Made by a program: the position numbers and the translations under genes
From: DATFBY01 sp035253585
GTDB taxonomy: Bacteria > Gemmatimonadota > Gemmatimonadetes > Gemmatimonadales > Gemmatimonadaceae
DNA: 64,000 nucleotides
NCBI GenBank assembly: GCA_035253585.1
Contig: DATFBY010000149.1
Span: forward strand, 1-64,000
Reading direction: 5' to 3'
Notes under the pieces: model-generated
Told to the model about the DNA's origin: nothing
Databases searched by the model: none
What the model saw: only the letters and a program-made list of their open reading frames with translations
Part shown: positions 17,300 through 26,786 of the stretch, one piece after another
How the letters are laid out: every line of letters starts with the position of its first letter
Numbering within the stretch: position 1 is the first letter of the stretch

Positions 17300-18274
17300 T
17301 TGCATCCCTTCACCTATTACCGTCCGAGCTCGCTCGACGACGCGTTGTCGCGTCTCGCCGGGCGCAACGCCGCGCCGTTGGGTGGCGGCACTGATCTCCT
17401 CGTTTTGCTCAAGGAGGGTTTGGGTGCGCCGGACGAACTCGTCGACCTGCGCGTGCTCCCCGGCTATCACGACATAGTGCTTTCGGCGGACGGCGGTGCG
17501 CGCATCGGCGCGGGAGCGCGGGTGAGCGATCTGGCCGCGCGTGCAGAGATCCGACGCCGATTTCCCGCGTTGGCCGAAGCGTGCGACGCCGTGGGCACGA
17601 CCGCGCTTCGGCACATGGGCACGTTGGGCGGCAATCTCTGTCAGCGTCCTCGCTGCTGGTATTTTCGACGTGGCATATCGTGTCTCAAGAGTGGCGGTGA
17701 CCGATGCTGGGCAGCCGAGGGCGAGAATCAGTACCACGCGATTCTCGAGGGTGGCCCGTGCTATATCGTGCATCCGTCGGATCCGGCCGTTGCGCTCACC
17801 GCGCTCGACGCTGCGATCGAGGTTCGAGGTGCGGCAGGGATGCGTCGTGTGCCGATCGGCGAGTTCTACGTTCTGCCGATGAACCGGATCGAGCACGAAA
17901 CCGTGCTTCAGGCCGGCGAAGTAGTCACCGCGGTGGAGATCCCCGCTGCCAGCGCGGGCGGGTGGCAGCGATATTGGAAGCTGATGCAGCGCGGGAGCTG
18001 GGATTTTGCGCTGGTCAGTCTGGCCGCGGTACGACGGAGGGATGGCGGCGTTCGGCTCGTCATGGGCGGGGTGGCGCCGCGGCCATGGCGCGTCCCGCTG
18101 TCCGTCGAGGAGGACGTGGCGGGGGGTGGCTTAGACCCGCATGATGTTGCTACACTGGCTGATCGCGCGTTATACGATGCGCGCCCTCTCGCCAAGAACG
18201 GCTACAAAGTCGACATGGCCGCAGCGCTGCTCCGGCGAAGCATCACCGAGCTTGGACGCGCGGCCCCTGTCTAG
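17300..18274 (+). CDS. Mo-hydroxylase FAD subunit, PaoB/YagS-like with extra Fe-S cysteines
   Basis: 324 aa. FAD-binding 5 domain with YYRPSSLDDALSRLAG, PLGGGTDLL and GTTALRHMGTLGGNLCQ, then the C-terminal CO_deh_flav_C domain. Between them lies CQRPRCWYFRRGISCLKSGG with a later Cys in GDRCWA, as in E. coli PaoB, where the matching segment binds a 4Fe-4S cluster. It would re-oxidise the Mo hydroxylase. It sits about 9.4 kb from the 2Fe-2S and molybdopterin genes, with no other copy in the window, so pairing with them is inference. The start is TTG 17300; the upstream ATG in the same region is closed by a stop, and the ribosome site is weak. Confidence 0.85.
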   Translation: MHPFTYYRPSSLDDALSRLAGRNAAPLGGGTDLLVLLKEGLGAPDELVDLRVLPGYHDIVLSADGGARIGAGARVSDLAARAEIRRRFPALAEACDAVGTTALRHMGTLGGNLCQRPRCWYFRRGISCLKSGGDRCWAAEGENQYHAILEGGPCYIVHPSDPAVALTALDAAIEVRGAAGMRRVPIGEFYVLPMNRIEHETVLQAGEVVTAVEIPAASAGGWQRYWKLMQRGSWDFALVSLAAVRRRDGGVRLVMGGVAPRPWRVPLSVEEDVAGGGLDPHDVATLADRALYDARPLAKNGYKVDMAAALLRRSITELGRAAPV

Positions 18275-18342
18275 TTTCATTTCACCTCGGGCGTGATGCC
18301 CGCCGTCAGGCGGACCCATTAAGTATGGTGGAGAACGATCGA

Positions 18343-19149
18343 ATGCCCTTTCTCGAACTCGATGGTAACCCCGACCTCGCGGACAACCCACGAGAGCTCG
18401 GCGCAGACACGGTCATAGGCAGCGGCTCGCAAGCGAGCTGGCGCGTGCAAGGGCTGGATCTCGCGGCGCGTCATTTCTCGGTTCGACTGAACGGCGACGG
18501 GGCGCACGTCCATCCCGCGACCGCGCAGAGCATAGTGATCCTGAACGGGGAGCAGGTCCCCCCCTCAGGTGCCGCGGTAAAAAGCGGCGATCTCATCGCT
18601 GCCGGCTCGGCGCGCTTCGTGTTTCTGTCGGACAAGAGCGCGAAGCGTCCGACGATGCCGACGGCCGCCGCGCAGGCGTACTTGATCGACGCGCAGCAGA
18701 AGAAGGGCTACGCGCTGCGTCGTCGCGTGGTCCAGATCGGACGCGAGATCGGGTGCAGCATCGTGCTCCGCGACCCGACGGTTTCGCGCTTTCACGCCGA
18801 CGTGCGCTCCGAGGGTGGACAGTTCGTGCTCTACTCGATGGGCTCGGCCGGCACTCGGATCAACGACAAGAACGTCGGCACGCCGCAAATGCTCAAGGAA
18901 GGCGACCTGATTCAGATCGGTGGGACGACGTTCAGCTTCTCGAAGAATCCGCTGCCGCCGGGCGTGCGGTTGGTCGATCTCGAGGATTACAAGGACGATT
19001 CGTTCAGCCGCCGCTCGACGCAGCTGTATGCGCGGACGGTGACGGGCGAGGTGAAGAACCTGAAGAGCGGCCGGAAGTTGAATCCGCTGGTGTTCGTGCT
19101 GATCGGGATGGTGCTGGCGATGGGGGTCATGTACGTGATAATGCGGTAG
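18343..19149 (+). CDS. Membrane-anchored protein with two FHA domains
   Basis: 268 aa. Start at ATG 18343 has GGTGGAG nine bases upstream, while ATG 18325 has none. A first FHA-like domain (residues about 5-95) is divergent; the second (about 112-200) has the classic IGREIGCSIVLRD, SRFHADVRSEGGQFVLYSMG and GTRINDKNV motifs for phosphothreonine binding. A hydrophobic tail helix (LVFVLIGMVLAMGVMYVIM) suggests C-terminal membrane anchoring with the FHA domains in the cytoplasm. Partners could be substrates of a Ser/Thr kinase such as the one at 27446. Repeat H5 starts at its stop codon. Confidence 0.85.
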   Translation: MPFLELDGNPDLADNPRELGADTVIGSGSQASWRVQGLDLAARHFSVRLNGDGAHVHPATAQSIVILNGEQVPPSGAAVKSGDLIAAGSARFVFLSDKSAKRPTMPTAAAQAYLIDAQQKKGYALRRRVVQIGREIGCSIVLRDPTVSRFHADVRSEGGQFVLYSMGSAGTRINDKNVGTPQMLKEGDLIQIGGTTFSFSKNPLPPGVRLVDLEDYKDDSFSRRSTQLYARTVTGEVKNLKSGRKLNPLVFVLIGMVLAMGVMYVIMR

Positions 19150-19272
19150 CGGGACTCGGCCATCGCCACTCGGCACTCGGCATGAACACAGAGAGAAGCG
19201 CCGGTCGGCACAGCCGACCGGCGCTCTTCATTTTCCCAGCCGAGTGCCGAATGGCGATGGCCGAGTCCCGCT
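19148..19272. repeat. Heptad inverted-repeat element H5, enclosing a terminator
   Basis: Arms 19148-19181 and 19239-19272 pair at 33 of 34 positions and consist of 7-base units (GGGACTC, GGCCATC, GCCACTC, GGCACTC). The 57-base centre contains a perfect 13-bp terminator hairpin. The left arm overlaps the stop codon of the FHA gene; the element separates that gene from the suf operon. Confidence 0.92.
19197..19234 (+). terminator. Intrinsic terminator of the FHA gene, nested in H5
   Basis: AGCGCCGGTCGGC (19197-19209) and GCCGACCGGCGCT (19213-19225) form a perfect 13-bp stem with a three-base loop, followed by CTTCATTTTC. The outer heptad arms could add a further 33-bp stem around it. Confidence 0.88.
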
Positions 19273-19325
19273 CTAAGTCTATACTAAACCTACAGTTAAA
19301 TTTCCACCAAAAACACCATTTTTCC

Positions 19326-19354
19326 TTGACAATCCCGACAATTTTTCTTAGGAT
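19326..19354 (+). promoter_or_regulatory. Sigma70-type promoter of the suf operon
   Basis: TTGACA (19326-19331), a 17-base spacer and TAGGAT (19349-19354) stand in an AT-rich stretch that contrasts with the rest of the window. The predicted start of transcription near 19361 is only about five bases before the sufR ATG at 19366, so the mRNA would be nearly leaderless. SufR probably binds here to repress the operon, but I see no convincing operator palindrome. Confidence 0.75.
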
Positions 19355-19365
19355 TCGACTCAAGT

Positions 19366-20055
19366 ATGCCTACGATCGCCCATGCCATCCCCAAGCACGT
19401 CCCAGAGGCCCCAGCGGGCTATAAGGGGGCGCGGGCGGCGATCCTGGTGGCTCTCAAGCGGGCTGGTGAGCTCACTGCGCCCGCCTTGGCGTCGCAGCTG
19501 GGCGCGTCGCTCAACGCCATCAAGCACCACCTCAAAGAGCTCGAGCGGGAAGCGCTGATCGTCTACGCGCGACAGCGTCAACCACTGGGCGCTCCGGTAT
19601 TCGTCTACCGGCTCAGTGAAAGCGGCGAGGCGCTCTTTCCGCGCCGCTACGAGGCTACGCTCCTCGACGTTCTCGACCGGCTGGCCGAGCGCGAGGGACG
19701 AGAGGCGGCGGTCGCCATGGTGACGTCGCGCTTCGACTCACTGAGAGAGCGGCTCGAAGCGGAGCTCGAGGGCGCGAGCATCGCGACCCGGATCGAGCGC
19801 GTGACGCAGACGCTGCACGACGAAGGCTACATGGCGGAATCCACGATGGGTGCCGGCGACCCCGCCATCACGGAGCACAACTGCGCGATTCGCGCGGTCG
19901 CCGAGCGTTTTCCCGAAGTGTGTGCCGCCGAGGCGCGGTTTCTGTCATCGCTCCTCGGTGCACCAGTAGAACGACAGCAGCACATCCTCGCCGGTTGCGG
20001 CGCGTGTGAATACAGAGTTCGGCTCGCCGATCGGCGACCGACGGACGGTGAATGA
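19366..20055 (+). CDS. sufR: SufR, iron-sulfur repressor of the suf operon
   Basis: 229 aa. Winged helix-turn-helix at residues about 20-80 (LVALKRAGELTAPALASQ, then SLNAIKHHLKELEREALIVY) of the DeoR/ArsR-like type, followed by a helical middle and a cysteine-bearing C-terminus: Cys173 (EHNCAIR), Cys186 (FPEVC), Cys211 and Cys214 (AGCGACE). SufR proteins bind a 4Fe-4S cluster through such residues and repress suf genes when clusters are plentiful. It is the first gene of the operon, two bases from sufB, which fits autoregulation. Confidence 0.92.
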   Translation: MPTIAHAIPKHVPEAPAGYKGARAAILVALKRAGELTAPALASQLGASLNAIKHHLKELEREALIVYARQRQPLGAPVFVYRLSESGEALFPRRYEATLLDVLDRLAEREGREAAVAMVTSRFDSLRERLEAELEGASIATRIERVTQTLHDEGYMAESTMGAGDPAITEHNCAIRAVAERFPEVCAAEARFLSSLLGAPVERQQHILAGCGACEYRVRLADRRPTDGE

Positions 20056-20056
20056 G

Positions 20057-21490
20057 ATGAGCTCTTCAATCGAAACCCTGGTCAATCGCGAATATCAGTA
20101 CGGCTTCGTCACCGACATCGACGCCGATCAGATTCCGCGCGGACTGAGCGAGGAGACGGTCCGTCTCATCTCGTCGAAGAAGAACGAGCCGACGTTCATG
20201 CTCGAGTGGCGGCTCAAGGCCTTCCGTCGTTGGCAGACGATGAAGGAGCCGCACTGGTCGAACGTCACGTATCCGCCGATCGACTATCAGAACGTCATCT
20301 ACTACTCGGCACCTCGGACGGTGAATCCGCTCGGCTCGCTCGACGAGGTCGACCCGAAGCTGCTCGAGACGTACAACAAGCTCGGCATTCCGCTGAAAGA
20401 GCAGAAGATCCTCGCGGGCGTGGCGGTGGATGCGGTGTTCGACAGCGTGTCCGTCGGCACGACGTACAAGGAGGAGCTGGCCAAGCTCGGCATCATCTTC
20501 TGCTCGTTTGGCGAAGCGGTTCAGAACCATCCCGAGCTGGTCGAGAAGTATCTCGGCTCGGTGGTGCCGTACAGCGACAACTTCTTCGCGGCGCTCAACT
20601 CGGCCGTGTTCAGCGACGGCTCGTTCGTGTACGTGCCGCCTGGCGTGCGGTGTCCGATGGAGCTGTCGACCTACTTCCGCATAAACGCGAAGGAGACGGG
20701 GCAGTTCGAGCGCACGCTGATCATCGCCGAGGAAGGCGCCTACGTGTCATACCTCGAGGGATGCACGGCGCCGAAGCGCGACGAGAATCAGCTGCACGCA
20801 GCGGTCGTGGAGCTCGTGGCGCTCAAGGGCGCGACGATCAAGTACTCCACCGTGCAGAACTGGTATGCCGGCGATGAGCAAGGAACCGGCGGCATCTACA
20901 ACTTCGTCACCAAGCGCGGCAAGGCGTTCGAAAACGCGAAGATCTCGTGGACGCAGGTGGAGACTGGCTCGGCGATCACCTGGAAGTATCCGAGCGTGAT
21001 CCTGCAGGGCGACAACTCGGTGGGCGAGTTCTACTCGGTGGCCGTGGTGAACAATCACCAGCAGGCCGACACCGGGACGAAGATGATTCACATCGGCAAG
21101 AACACGAAGTCGACGATCGTCTCGAAGGGCATCTCGGCGGGCCGCGGGAACAACTCGTATCGCGGACAGGTGAAGGTGCTGCCGAAGGCGGGCGGCGCGC
21201 GCAACTACACGCAGTGCGACTCGATGCTCATCGGGAATCGCTGCGGCGCGCACACGTTCCCCTACATCGAGGTGATGAACAACTCGGCGCAGGTGGAGCA
21301 CGAAGCGTCGACGTCGAAGATCGGTGAGGATCAGATCTTCTATCTCAAGCAGCGCGGATTGTCGGCCGAGCAGGCGGTGTCGATGATCGTGAGCGGATTT
21401 TGTAAGGAAGTCTTCCAGGAGCTGCCGATGGAGTTTGCGCTGGAGGCGCAGCAGCTGTTGGGGATTTCGTTGGAAGGAAGCGTCGGATAA
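20057..21490 (+). CDS. sufB: SufB, Fe-S cluster scaffold subunit
   Basis: 477 aa component of the SufBC2D scaffold complex. Family blocks seen include MSSSIETLVNREYQYGF at the start, SDGSFVYVPPGVRCPMELST, TQCDSMLIG, AHTFPYIEVMN and the C-terminal ISKIGEDQIFYLKQRG-type stretch. The start ATG 20057 follows the sufR stop by one base; a longer frame begins inside sufR and was not used. Repeat H6 lies between this gene and sufC, so it could modulate the SufB to SufC ratio. Confidence 0.96.
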   Translation: MSSSIETLVNREYQYGFVTDIDADQIPRGLSEETVRLISSKKNEPTFMLEWRLKAFRRWQTMKEPHWSNVTYPPIDYQNVIYYSAPRTVNPLGSLDEVDPKLLETYNKLGIPLKEQKILAGVAVDAVFDSVSVGTTYKEELAKLGIIFCSFGEAVQNHPELVEKYLGSVVPYSDNFFAALNSAVFSDGSFVYVPPGVRCPMELSTYFRINAKETGQFERTLIIAEEGAYVSYLEGCTAPKRDENQLHAAVVELVALKGATIKYSTVQNWYAGDEQGTGGIYNFVTKRGKAFENAKISWTQVETGSAITWKYPSVILQGDNSVGEFYSVAVVNNHQQADTGTKMIHIGKNTKSTIVSKGISAGRGNNSYRGQVKVLPKAGGARNYTQCDSMLIGNRCGAHTFPYIEVMNNSAQVEHEASTSKIGEDQIFYLKQRGLSAEQAVSMIVSGFCKEVFQELPMEFALEAQQLLGISLEGSVG

Positions 21491-21493
21491 TGA

Positions 21494-21588
21494 AGCGCCA
21501 TCCGCCATCCGCCATCGGCCATCCGGGCCGGGCGGTGAGATCACTGCGCCGACACCCGGATGGCGGATGCCGGATGGCAGATGGCGCT
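21494..21588. repeat. Heptad inverted-repeat element H6, inside the suf operon
   Basis: Arms 21494-21527 and 21555-21588 pair at 31 of 34 positions; units are CGCCATC-type heptads related to H4. It lies four bases after the sufB stop and ends 22 bases before the sufC ATG. The right arm supplies an in-frame ATG (21560) that would add 17 spurious residues to SufC. As the rest of the operon is closely packed, the element looks like an insertion into it. Confidence 0.88.
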
Positions 21589-21610
21589 GTTCACCACTAC
21601 TGACATTTCA

Positions 21611-22368
<758 letters not shown>

Positions 22369-22372
<4 letters not shown>

Positions 22373-23736
22373 TCCACTCGTACGTGGACGACTTCGCCAA
22401 CTTCGCGCGGAATGGCGGCGCCGAGGGGCCGCGGTGGCTGCTCCCGGTACGTCGCTTGGCGATCGAGCGCTTCGCGCAGCTGGGATTCCCCACGCCGCGC
22501 AACGAAGACTGGCATTTCACCAGCGTCGCGCCGATCGCCGAGGCGCAGTTCCAGGCGCTGCGCAGCCCGTCGGGCGAAGTGCATCCCACGCAGGTACAGC
22601 GTTTCACATTCGGCACCGAGTGGCCGCTGGCGGTTTTCGTCAATGGCCGCTTCAATGCGCAGCTGTCGTCGCTCTCGCGGCTGCCGCAGGGCGTGCGCGT
22701 GATGGAGCTCGCCCGCGCCCTGACCGAGATGCCCCAGCTCCTCGAGAAGCACCTCGGAAAGGTCGCGCCCTTCCAGGAGCAGGCATTCACCGCGCTCAAC
22801 ACGGCGTTCATGAACGATGGCGGCGTGGTGCACGTCTCGCGCGAGGCCAAGGCCGACGAGCCGGTGCACCTCCTCTTCATCACCGATGCGAACGCGGCCA
22901 AGGGTGTGGCCCACCCTCGCAACCTGATCGTGGCCGAGCGGCATTCGACGGCGACTGTCATCGAGAGCTACGTCTCGTTAGGCGACGCGACGTACTTCAC
23001 CAACGCGGTCACCGAGATCGTGGTCGAAGACAGCGCCACGCTATCGCACTTCAAGGTGCAGCGGGAAAGTCCGCGTGCTTTCCACGTGCACAGCGTGGAG
23101 ACCGCGCAACGGCGCGACAGCCACCTGGTCTCTTTCTCGTTCGCGACCGGAGCGGCGCTCTCGCGCACCAACATCTACACGACGCTGGGCGGTGAAGGGT
23201 CGGGTGCGACGCTCAACGGCCTGTACATGGTGGATGGCGAGCAGCACGTCGACCATCAGACGCGTATCGAGCATGCCGAGCCCAACTGCTATAGCCGCGA
23301 GATCTACAAGGGAATCCTCGACGGTTCGTCGCACGGGGTGTTCAACGGGAAGGTGTACGTGCGCCCGGTGGCCCAGAAGACGGACGGCAAGCAGACGAAC
23401 AACAATTTGCTCCTGTCCGAGCGCGCACGCGTCGACACCAAGCCGCAGCTGGAGATCTTCGCCGATGATGTGAAGTGCACGCACGGCGCAACGGTCGGAC
23501 GTCTCGACGAGCAGGCACTCTTTTACATGAAGAGCCGCGGCATTGATGATGTGCAAGCGCGGCATCTTCTCACCTACGCCTTCGCGGCCGATGTCCTGGA
23601 GACGATCCCGCTGGAGCCGATGGTGCGGGATCTCGAGCGGATGACGCTCGAGCGCTTCGCGGGGACCGAGGTGGCCGCCGGAAACGAGCACGGTGATGTC
23701 GCGCCGCGTGATCCGGCGCTGGCCGCCACTCGCTGA
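22369..23736 (+). CDS. sufD: SufD, Fe-S cluster scaffold subunit
   Basis: 455 aa, starting at GTG 22369 overlapping the sufC stop. SufBD-fold landmarks: RFAQLGFPTPRNEDWHFTSV near the start, HVSREAKADEPVHLLF, GATLNGLYMVDGEQHVDHQT and the C-terminal CTHGATVGRLDEQALFYMKS followed by a helical tail. SufD pairs with SufB and SufC in the scaffold and helps iron acquisition. A GTTAGGC motif at 22975 encodes SLGD with a rare TTA codon. Confidence 0.95.
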
Positions 23737-23747
23737 CGCGGAGCACC

Positions 23748-24074
23748 ATGGCGCTCGAGCGCGTGGCGTCGCTGGCCGAGCTGCCTGACGAGTCGCTTAC
23801 GCCCGTGCGTCTGACGACGGGCGAGCGCGTTTGTCTCGTGCGCAAGGGAGACGCGGTGTACGCGATCAGCGATGTCTGCACGCACCAGGAGTTCGCCATG
23901 GCGGACGGGTATCTCGTGCCCGGCTCGGGGTGCGTGATCGAGTGCAACTGGCATGGCGCGCGCTTCGATTGCGCGACTGGCGCCGTGCTGCAGGAGCCGG
24001 CCACCGATCCCCTTCCCGTCCACGAAGTCCGCGTGGTCGACGGTGAGGTGTGGGTGGGAGCGCGCGCCGCATGA
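23748..24074 (+). CDS. Rieske-type ferredoxin of the suf operon
   Basis: 108 aa soluble Rieske [2Fe-2S] protein of the non-heme dioxygenase ferredoxin type: first ligand pair CTH (VCTHQEFAM) and second CNWHG (ECNWHGARFDCATG), i.e. C-x-H and C-x2-H. It stands between sufD and sufS and overlaps sufS by four bases. Similar Rieske genes occur in suf operons of actinobacteria and relatives; an electron-donor role in cluster building or target of the pathway is inferred from position. Confidence 0.92.
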   Translation: MALERVASLAELPDESLTPVRLTTGERVCLVRKGDAVYAISDVCTHQEFAMADGYLVPGSGCVIECNWHGARFDCATGAVLQEPATDPLPVHEVRVVDGEVWVGARAA

Positions 24075-25291
24075 GCTCGCTTGCGCCGCGTAGCGACTTC
24101 CCGCTGTTGGCGAAGAGTCCTTCGCTCGTCTACCTCGATTCGGCCGCCACCAGCCAGAAGCCGCGCGCAGTGCTGGATGCGATACGCGAGTACTATGAGA
24201 TCGACAACGCGAACCCGCATCGGGGGGCGTACGCGTTGTCGGTGAGCGCCACCGAGCGCTACCACGAAGCTCGCGCACGAATCGCGCGCTTCCTCGGCGT
24301 CGCCGACGCCAGCTGTCTCCTGTTCACTCGCGGCACGACGGAATCAATCAACCTCGTTGCCTCGGCCTGGGGCCGACACAGCGTGCGGCCCAAGGACGAG
24401 ATCGTGATCACGGGCGCCGAGCATCACGCCAATTTCGTCCCATGGCAGCAGCTGGCCATCGAGCGGGGCGCGACGTTGCGCATCTGTCCGCTCGACACCG
24501 AAGGGCGAATCGACCTCGACGCGCTGCGCTCGTTGGTCGGGCCACGAACCAAGGTGATCGCGTTCTCGCACGTGTCGAACGTGCTGGGCACCATCGCCCC
24601 GGTACGGCACATTGTGGCGCTCGCTCGTCAGGCGGGCGCCATCACCGTGTGCGACGGCGCGCAGGGCGCGCCGCATCTGCCGGTCGAGTTCGATGCCAGC
24701 GGCGTCGACTTCTACGCCGCGAGCGCGCACAAAATGCTCGGACCCATGGGCACCGGGGTGCTGATCGGACGTCGTGAGATTCTCGAGGCGATTCCGCCGT
24801 ATCAGACCGGCGGCGACATGATCGAGTTCGTGTACGACGATCACACGACCTGGAACGTGCTGCCGCACAAGTTCGAGGCGGGCACGCCCAACGTGGCCGG
24901 CGCGGTGGGAATGGCAGCCGCTGCCGACTACCTGGACGCGTTAGGCATGCAGCGCGTCCGCGCGCATGAAGTGGCACTGGTGAGCGCGGCGATCGACCGC
25001 TTGCGCGGCATTGACGGCGTGAAGATCCATGGGCCGTCCGCGGGCGAGCGGTCCGGCGTGGTGAGCTTCACCGTCAACGACATCCATCCGCACGACCTGG
25101 CCACGATCCTCGATCACGATGGCGTGTGCATTCGCGCGGGACATCACTGCGCGCAGCCGCTCATGCGCCGCCTCGGCGTGGTCGCCACGGCGCGCGCGTC
25201 GTTCTACGTCTATAGCGACGAGGGCGAGATCGAGCGGTTGGCGGCTGGTGTCGAGCGCGCCCGCACGCTCTTCGGGTATGCCGGCGTCTAG
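24071..25291 (+). CDS. sufS: SufS, cysteine desulfurase (group II)
   Basis: 406 aa PLP enzyme that takes sulfur from cysteine for cluster assembly. TRGTTESINLVASAWG, ITGAEHHANFVPW and the PLP lysine in SAHKMLGPMGTG (Lys221) are visible; the catalytic cysteine is Cys360 in RAGHHCAQPLM. Chosen start ATG 24071 overlaps the Rieske stop. The next gene, sufU, overlaps this one, matching the SufS-SufU pairing of Gram-positives where SufU accepts the persulfide. Confidence 0.96.
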   Translation: MSSLAPRSDFPLLAKSPSLVYLDSAATSQKPRAVLDAIREYYEIDNANPHRGAYALSVSATERYHEARARIARFLGVADASCLLFTRGTTESINLVASAWGRHSVRPKDEIVITGAEHHANFVPWQQLAIERGATLRICPLDTEGRIDLDALRSLVGPRTKVIAFSHVSNVLGTIAPVRHIVALARQAGAITVCDGAQGAPHLPVEFDASGVDFYAASAHKMLGPMGTGVLIGRREILEAIPPYQTGGDMIEFVYDDHTTWNVLPHKFEAGTPNVAGAVGMAAAADYLDALGMQRVRAHEVALVSAAIDRLRGIDGVKIHGPSAGERSGVVSFTVNDIHPHDLATILDHDGVCIRAGHHCAQPLMRRLGVVATARASFYVYSDEGEIERLAAGVERARTLFGYAGV

Positions 25292-25769
25292 CGACGGGGC
25301 ATCCCGCGTCGACCTGTCGGCGCTCTATCAGGAGCTCATCCTCGATCACTTCCGCCGGCCGCGGAATCGTGGCGCGCTGGAAAGCCCTGACGCCACCGCG
25401 GAGATGCGCAATCCGCTGTGTGGCGATCGCATCGCGCTCCAGGTTGCATTCGACGGTGGCGCGCTGCGAGACGTGCGCTTCGCGGGGGAGGGGTGCGCCA
25501 TCTCGCAGGCATCGGCCTCGATGATGACGCAGGCGCTCAAGGGGAAGTCGCGTGCCGAAGCAGGGCAGCTGGCCAGCCGCTTCGGCGAGATGATCGCCGG
25601 AAACGCCGAAGCAGCCAAGGACCCGAGTTTGGGAGAGCTTCGCGCACTGGCCGGTGTCGCCCGCATTCCGGTGAGAGTGAAGTGCGCGACGCTCGCCTGG
25701 GAAGCGCTTGATAAGTGCCTGCGCGGCGCACCGCGCGGCGACGCGGCGCGCCGCGAGGATGCCGAGTAG
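25278..25769 (+). CDS. sufU: SufU, sulfur-relay protein for SufS
   Basis: 163 aa IscU-like fold. Start ATG 25278 lies inside the end of sufS. The three conserved cysteines are Cys48 (NPLCGD, the persulfide acceptor), Cys73 (GEGCAISQAS) and Cys136 (VKCATLAW), and the 18-20 residue SufU-specific insertion is present between the second and third blocks. SufU binds zinc and receives sulfur from SufS. It ends the operon and converges with yceI after 13 bases; no clear terminator is seen there. Confidence 0.93.
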   Translation: MPASSDGASRVDLSALYQELILDHFRRPRNRGALESPDATAEMRNPLCGDRIALQVAFDGGALRDVRFAGEGCAISQASASMMTQALKGKSRAEAGQLASRFGEMIAGNAEAAKDPSLGELRALAGVARIPVRVKCATLAWEALDKCLRGAPRGDAARREDAE

Positions 25770-25782
25770 CGCGGAGAACCCG

Positions 25783-26355
25783 TTATTCGCCCTGTCTGAC
25801 GAACTGCACCTCGCCTTCGACCCGAACTTTGTTGGCCACGAGCACGCCGCCGGTCTCCAGCGCCTGATTCCACTTCAGGCCCCACTCGCGTCGGTCGAGT
25901 TCGGTCTGGAAGCTGAATCCAGCACGCGTCTTCCCCCACGGATCGGTCCCGCGACCCTCGTACTCGCATTCGAGAACGACTTCCATTGCGGTGTCGCGGA
26001 TCACGAGGTCACCGACCACGCCGAAACGGTCCCCTTCCTTTTTGGGGGACGTTCCCTCGATGCGCTTGAATCGGAACGTGATGTCCGGGTAGCGCTCGGC
26101 ATCGAAGAAATCCGGCCCGCGCAAGTGCGCATCGCGGTCGGGGACACCGGTGTCGATGCTGGCCGCGTCGATGAACGCCTCGACACCCGCCAACTCGGGA
26201 TGATCGCGATCCCCGGTCAGCGTCGCTCGGACCTTTTTGAACCGTCCGCGCACGGTGGTCATCATCATATGCTTCACTGAGAATTCGACGCTGGAGTGCG
26301 CTGGATCCAGCTGCCAGGTGGGAACTCCAATCTGGGTGGCGGTTGCCGCTGCCAT
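25783..26355 (-). CDS. YceI-family lipid-binding protein, cytoplasmic form
   Basis: 190 aa. The lipocalin-like YceI fold shows TWQLDPAHSSVEFSVKHMMM at the start, FIDAASIDTGVPDRDAHLRG, YPDITFRFKRIEG, and REWGLKWNQALETGGVLV near the end. Family members bind polyisoprenoids. There is no signal peptide, unlike E. coli YceI, so this copy is probably cytoplasmic. It is divergent from the YciI-like gene; region 26356-26471 should contain both promoters but shows no strong match. Confidence 0.92.
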   Translation of the reverse strand: MAAATATQIGVPTWQLDPAHSSVEFSVKHMMMTTVRGRFKKVRATLTGDRDHPELAGVEAFIDAASIDTGVPDRDAHLRGPDFFDAERYPDITFRFKRIEGTSPKKEGDRFGVVGDLVIRDTAMEVVLECEYEGRGTDPWGKTRAGFSFQTELDRREWGLKWNQALETGGVLVANKVRVEGEVQFVRQGE

Positions 26356-26471
26356 GACTCCTCCTTTCGCCCGCTATTGATCGCGGAGTGGAGGTGGTGG
26401 GTGCGAAGCGCGTGCCATTGGATCACTCAACCGCTAGCCGAACGTCGCTCGCGGTGCGACTTTGGTGCGGC

Positions 26472-26786
26472 ATGTACGCCATCGCCATTCTCCGCTACCG
26501 CCGCCCGCTCGACGAAGTGTTGGCGGTGCTGGATCCCCACCGCGCTTACCTTCGATCGCTCAAAGAGCAAGGTCTGCTGATCGCATCGGGACCAATGGAT
26601 CCACGTAACGGTGGAGTTCTCCTGCTCGATGTGCCTGACGAGTCGGCGCATGCGACGCTGGACCGCATCCGCGACGAAGATCCATTCACGCATCTCGGTA
26701 TGGCGCAGTACGAGCTCATCCCTTGGCTACCGAGCATCGGAAAGGACGACCTCGATCGCTTGACCGGCAAGGAGACCACTGCGTGA
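26472..26786 (+). CDS. YciI-like protein
   Basis: 104 aa. The start ATG 26472 begins the family pattern MYAIAILRYRRPLDEVL, then HRAYLRSLKEQGLLIASGPM, ESAHATLDRIRDEDPF and the C-terminal YELIPW. YciI proteins are small ferredoxin-like-fold enzymes, sometimes linked to chloro-aromatic degradation, usually of unknown function. The DinB-like gene overlaps its stop (GTGA), so the two are co-translated. Confidence 0.88.
   Translation: MYAIAILRYRRPLDEVLAVLDPHRAYLRSLKEQGLLIASGPMDPRNGGVLLLDVPDESAHATLDRIRDEDPFTHLGMAQYELIPWLPSIGKDDLDRLTGKETTA

Noticed and set aside
17183..17896. Long antisense extension of the lipoprotein gene at 16124
   Set aside because: It runs antisense to the well-supported FAD subunit gene; homology and the lipoprotein signal begin near 17182.
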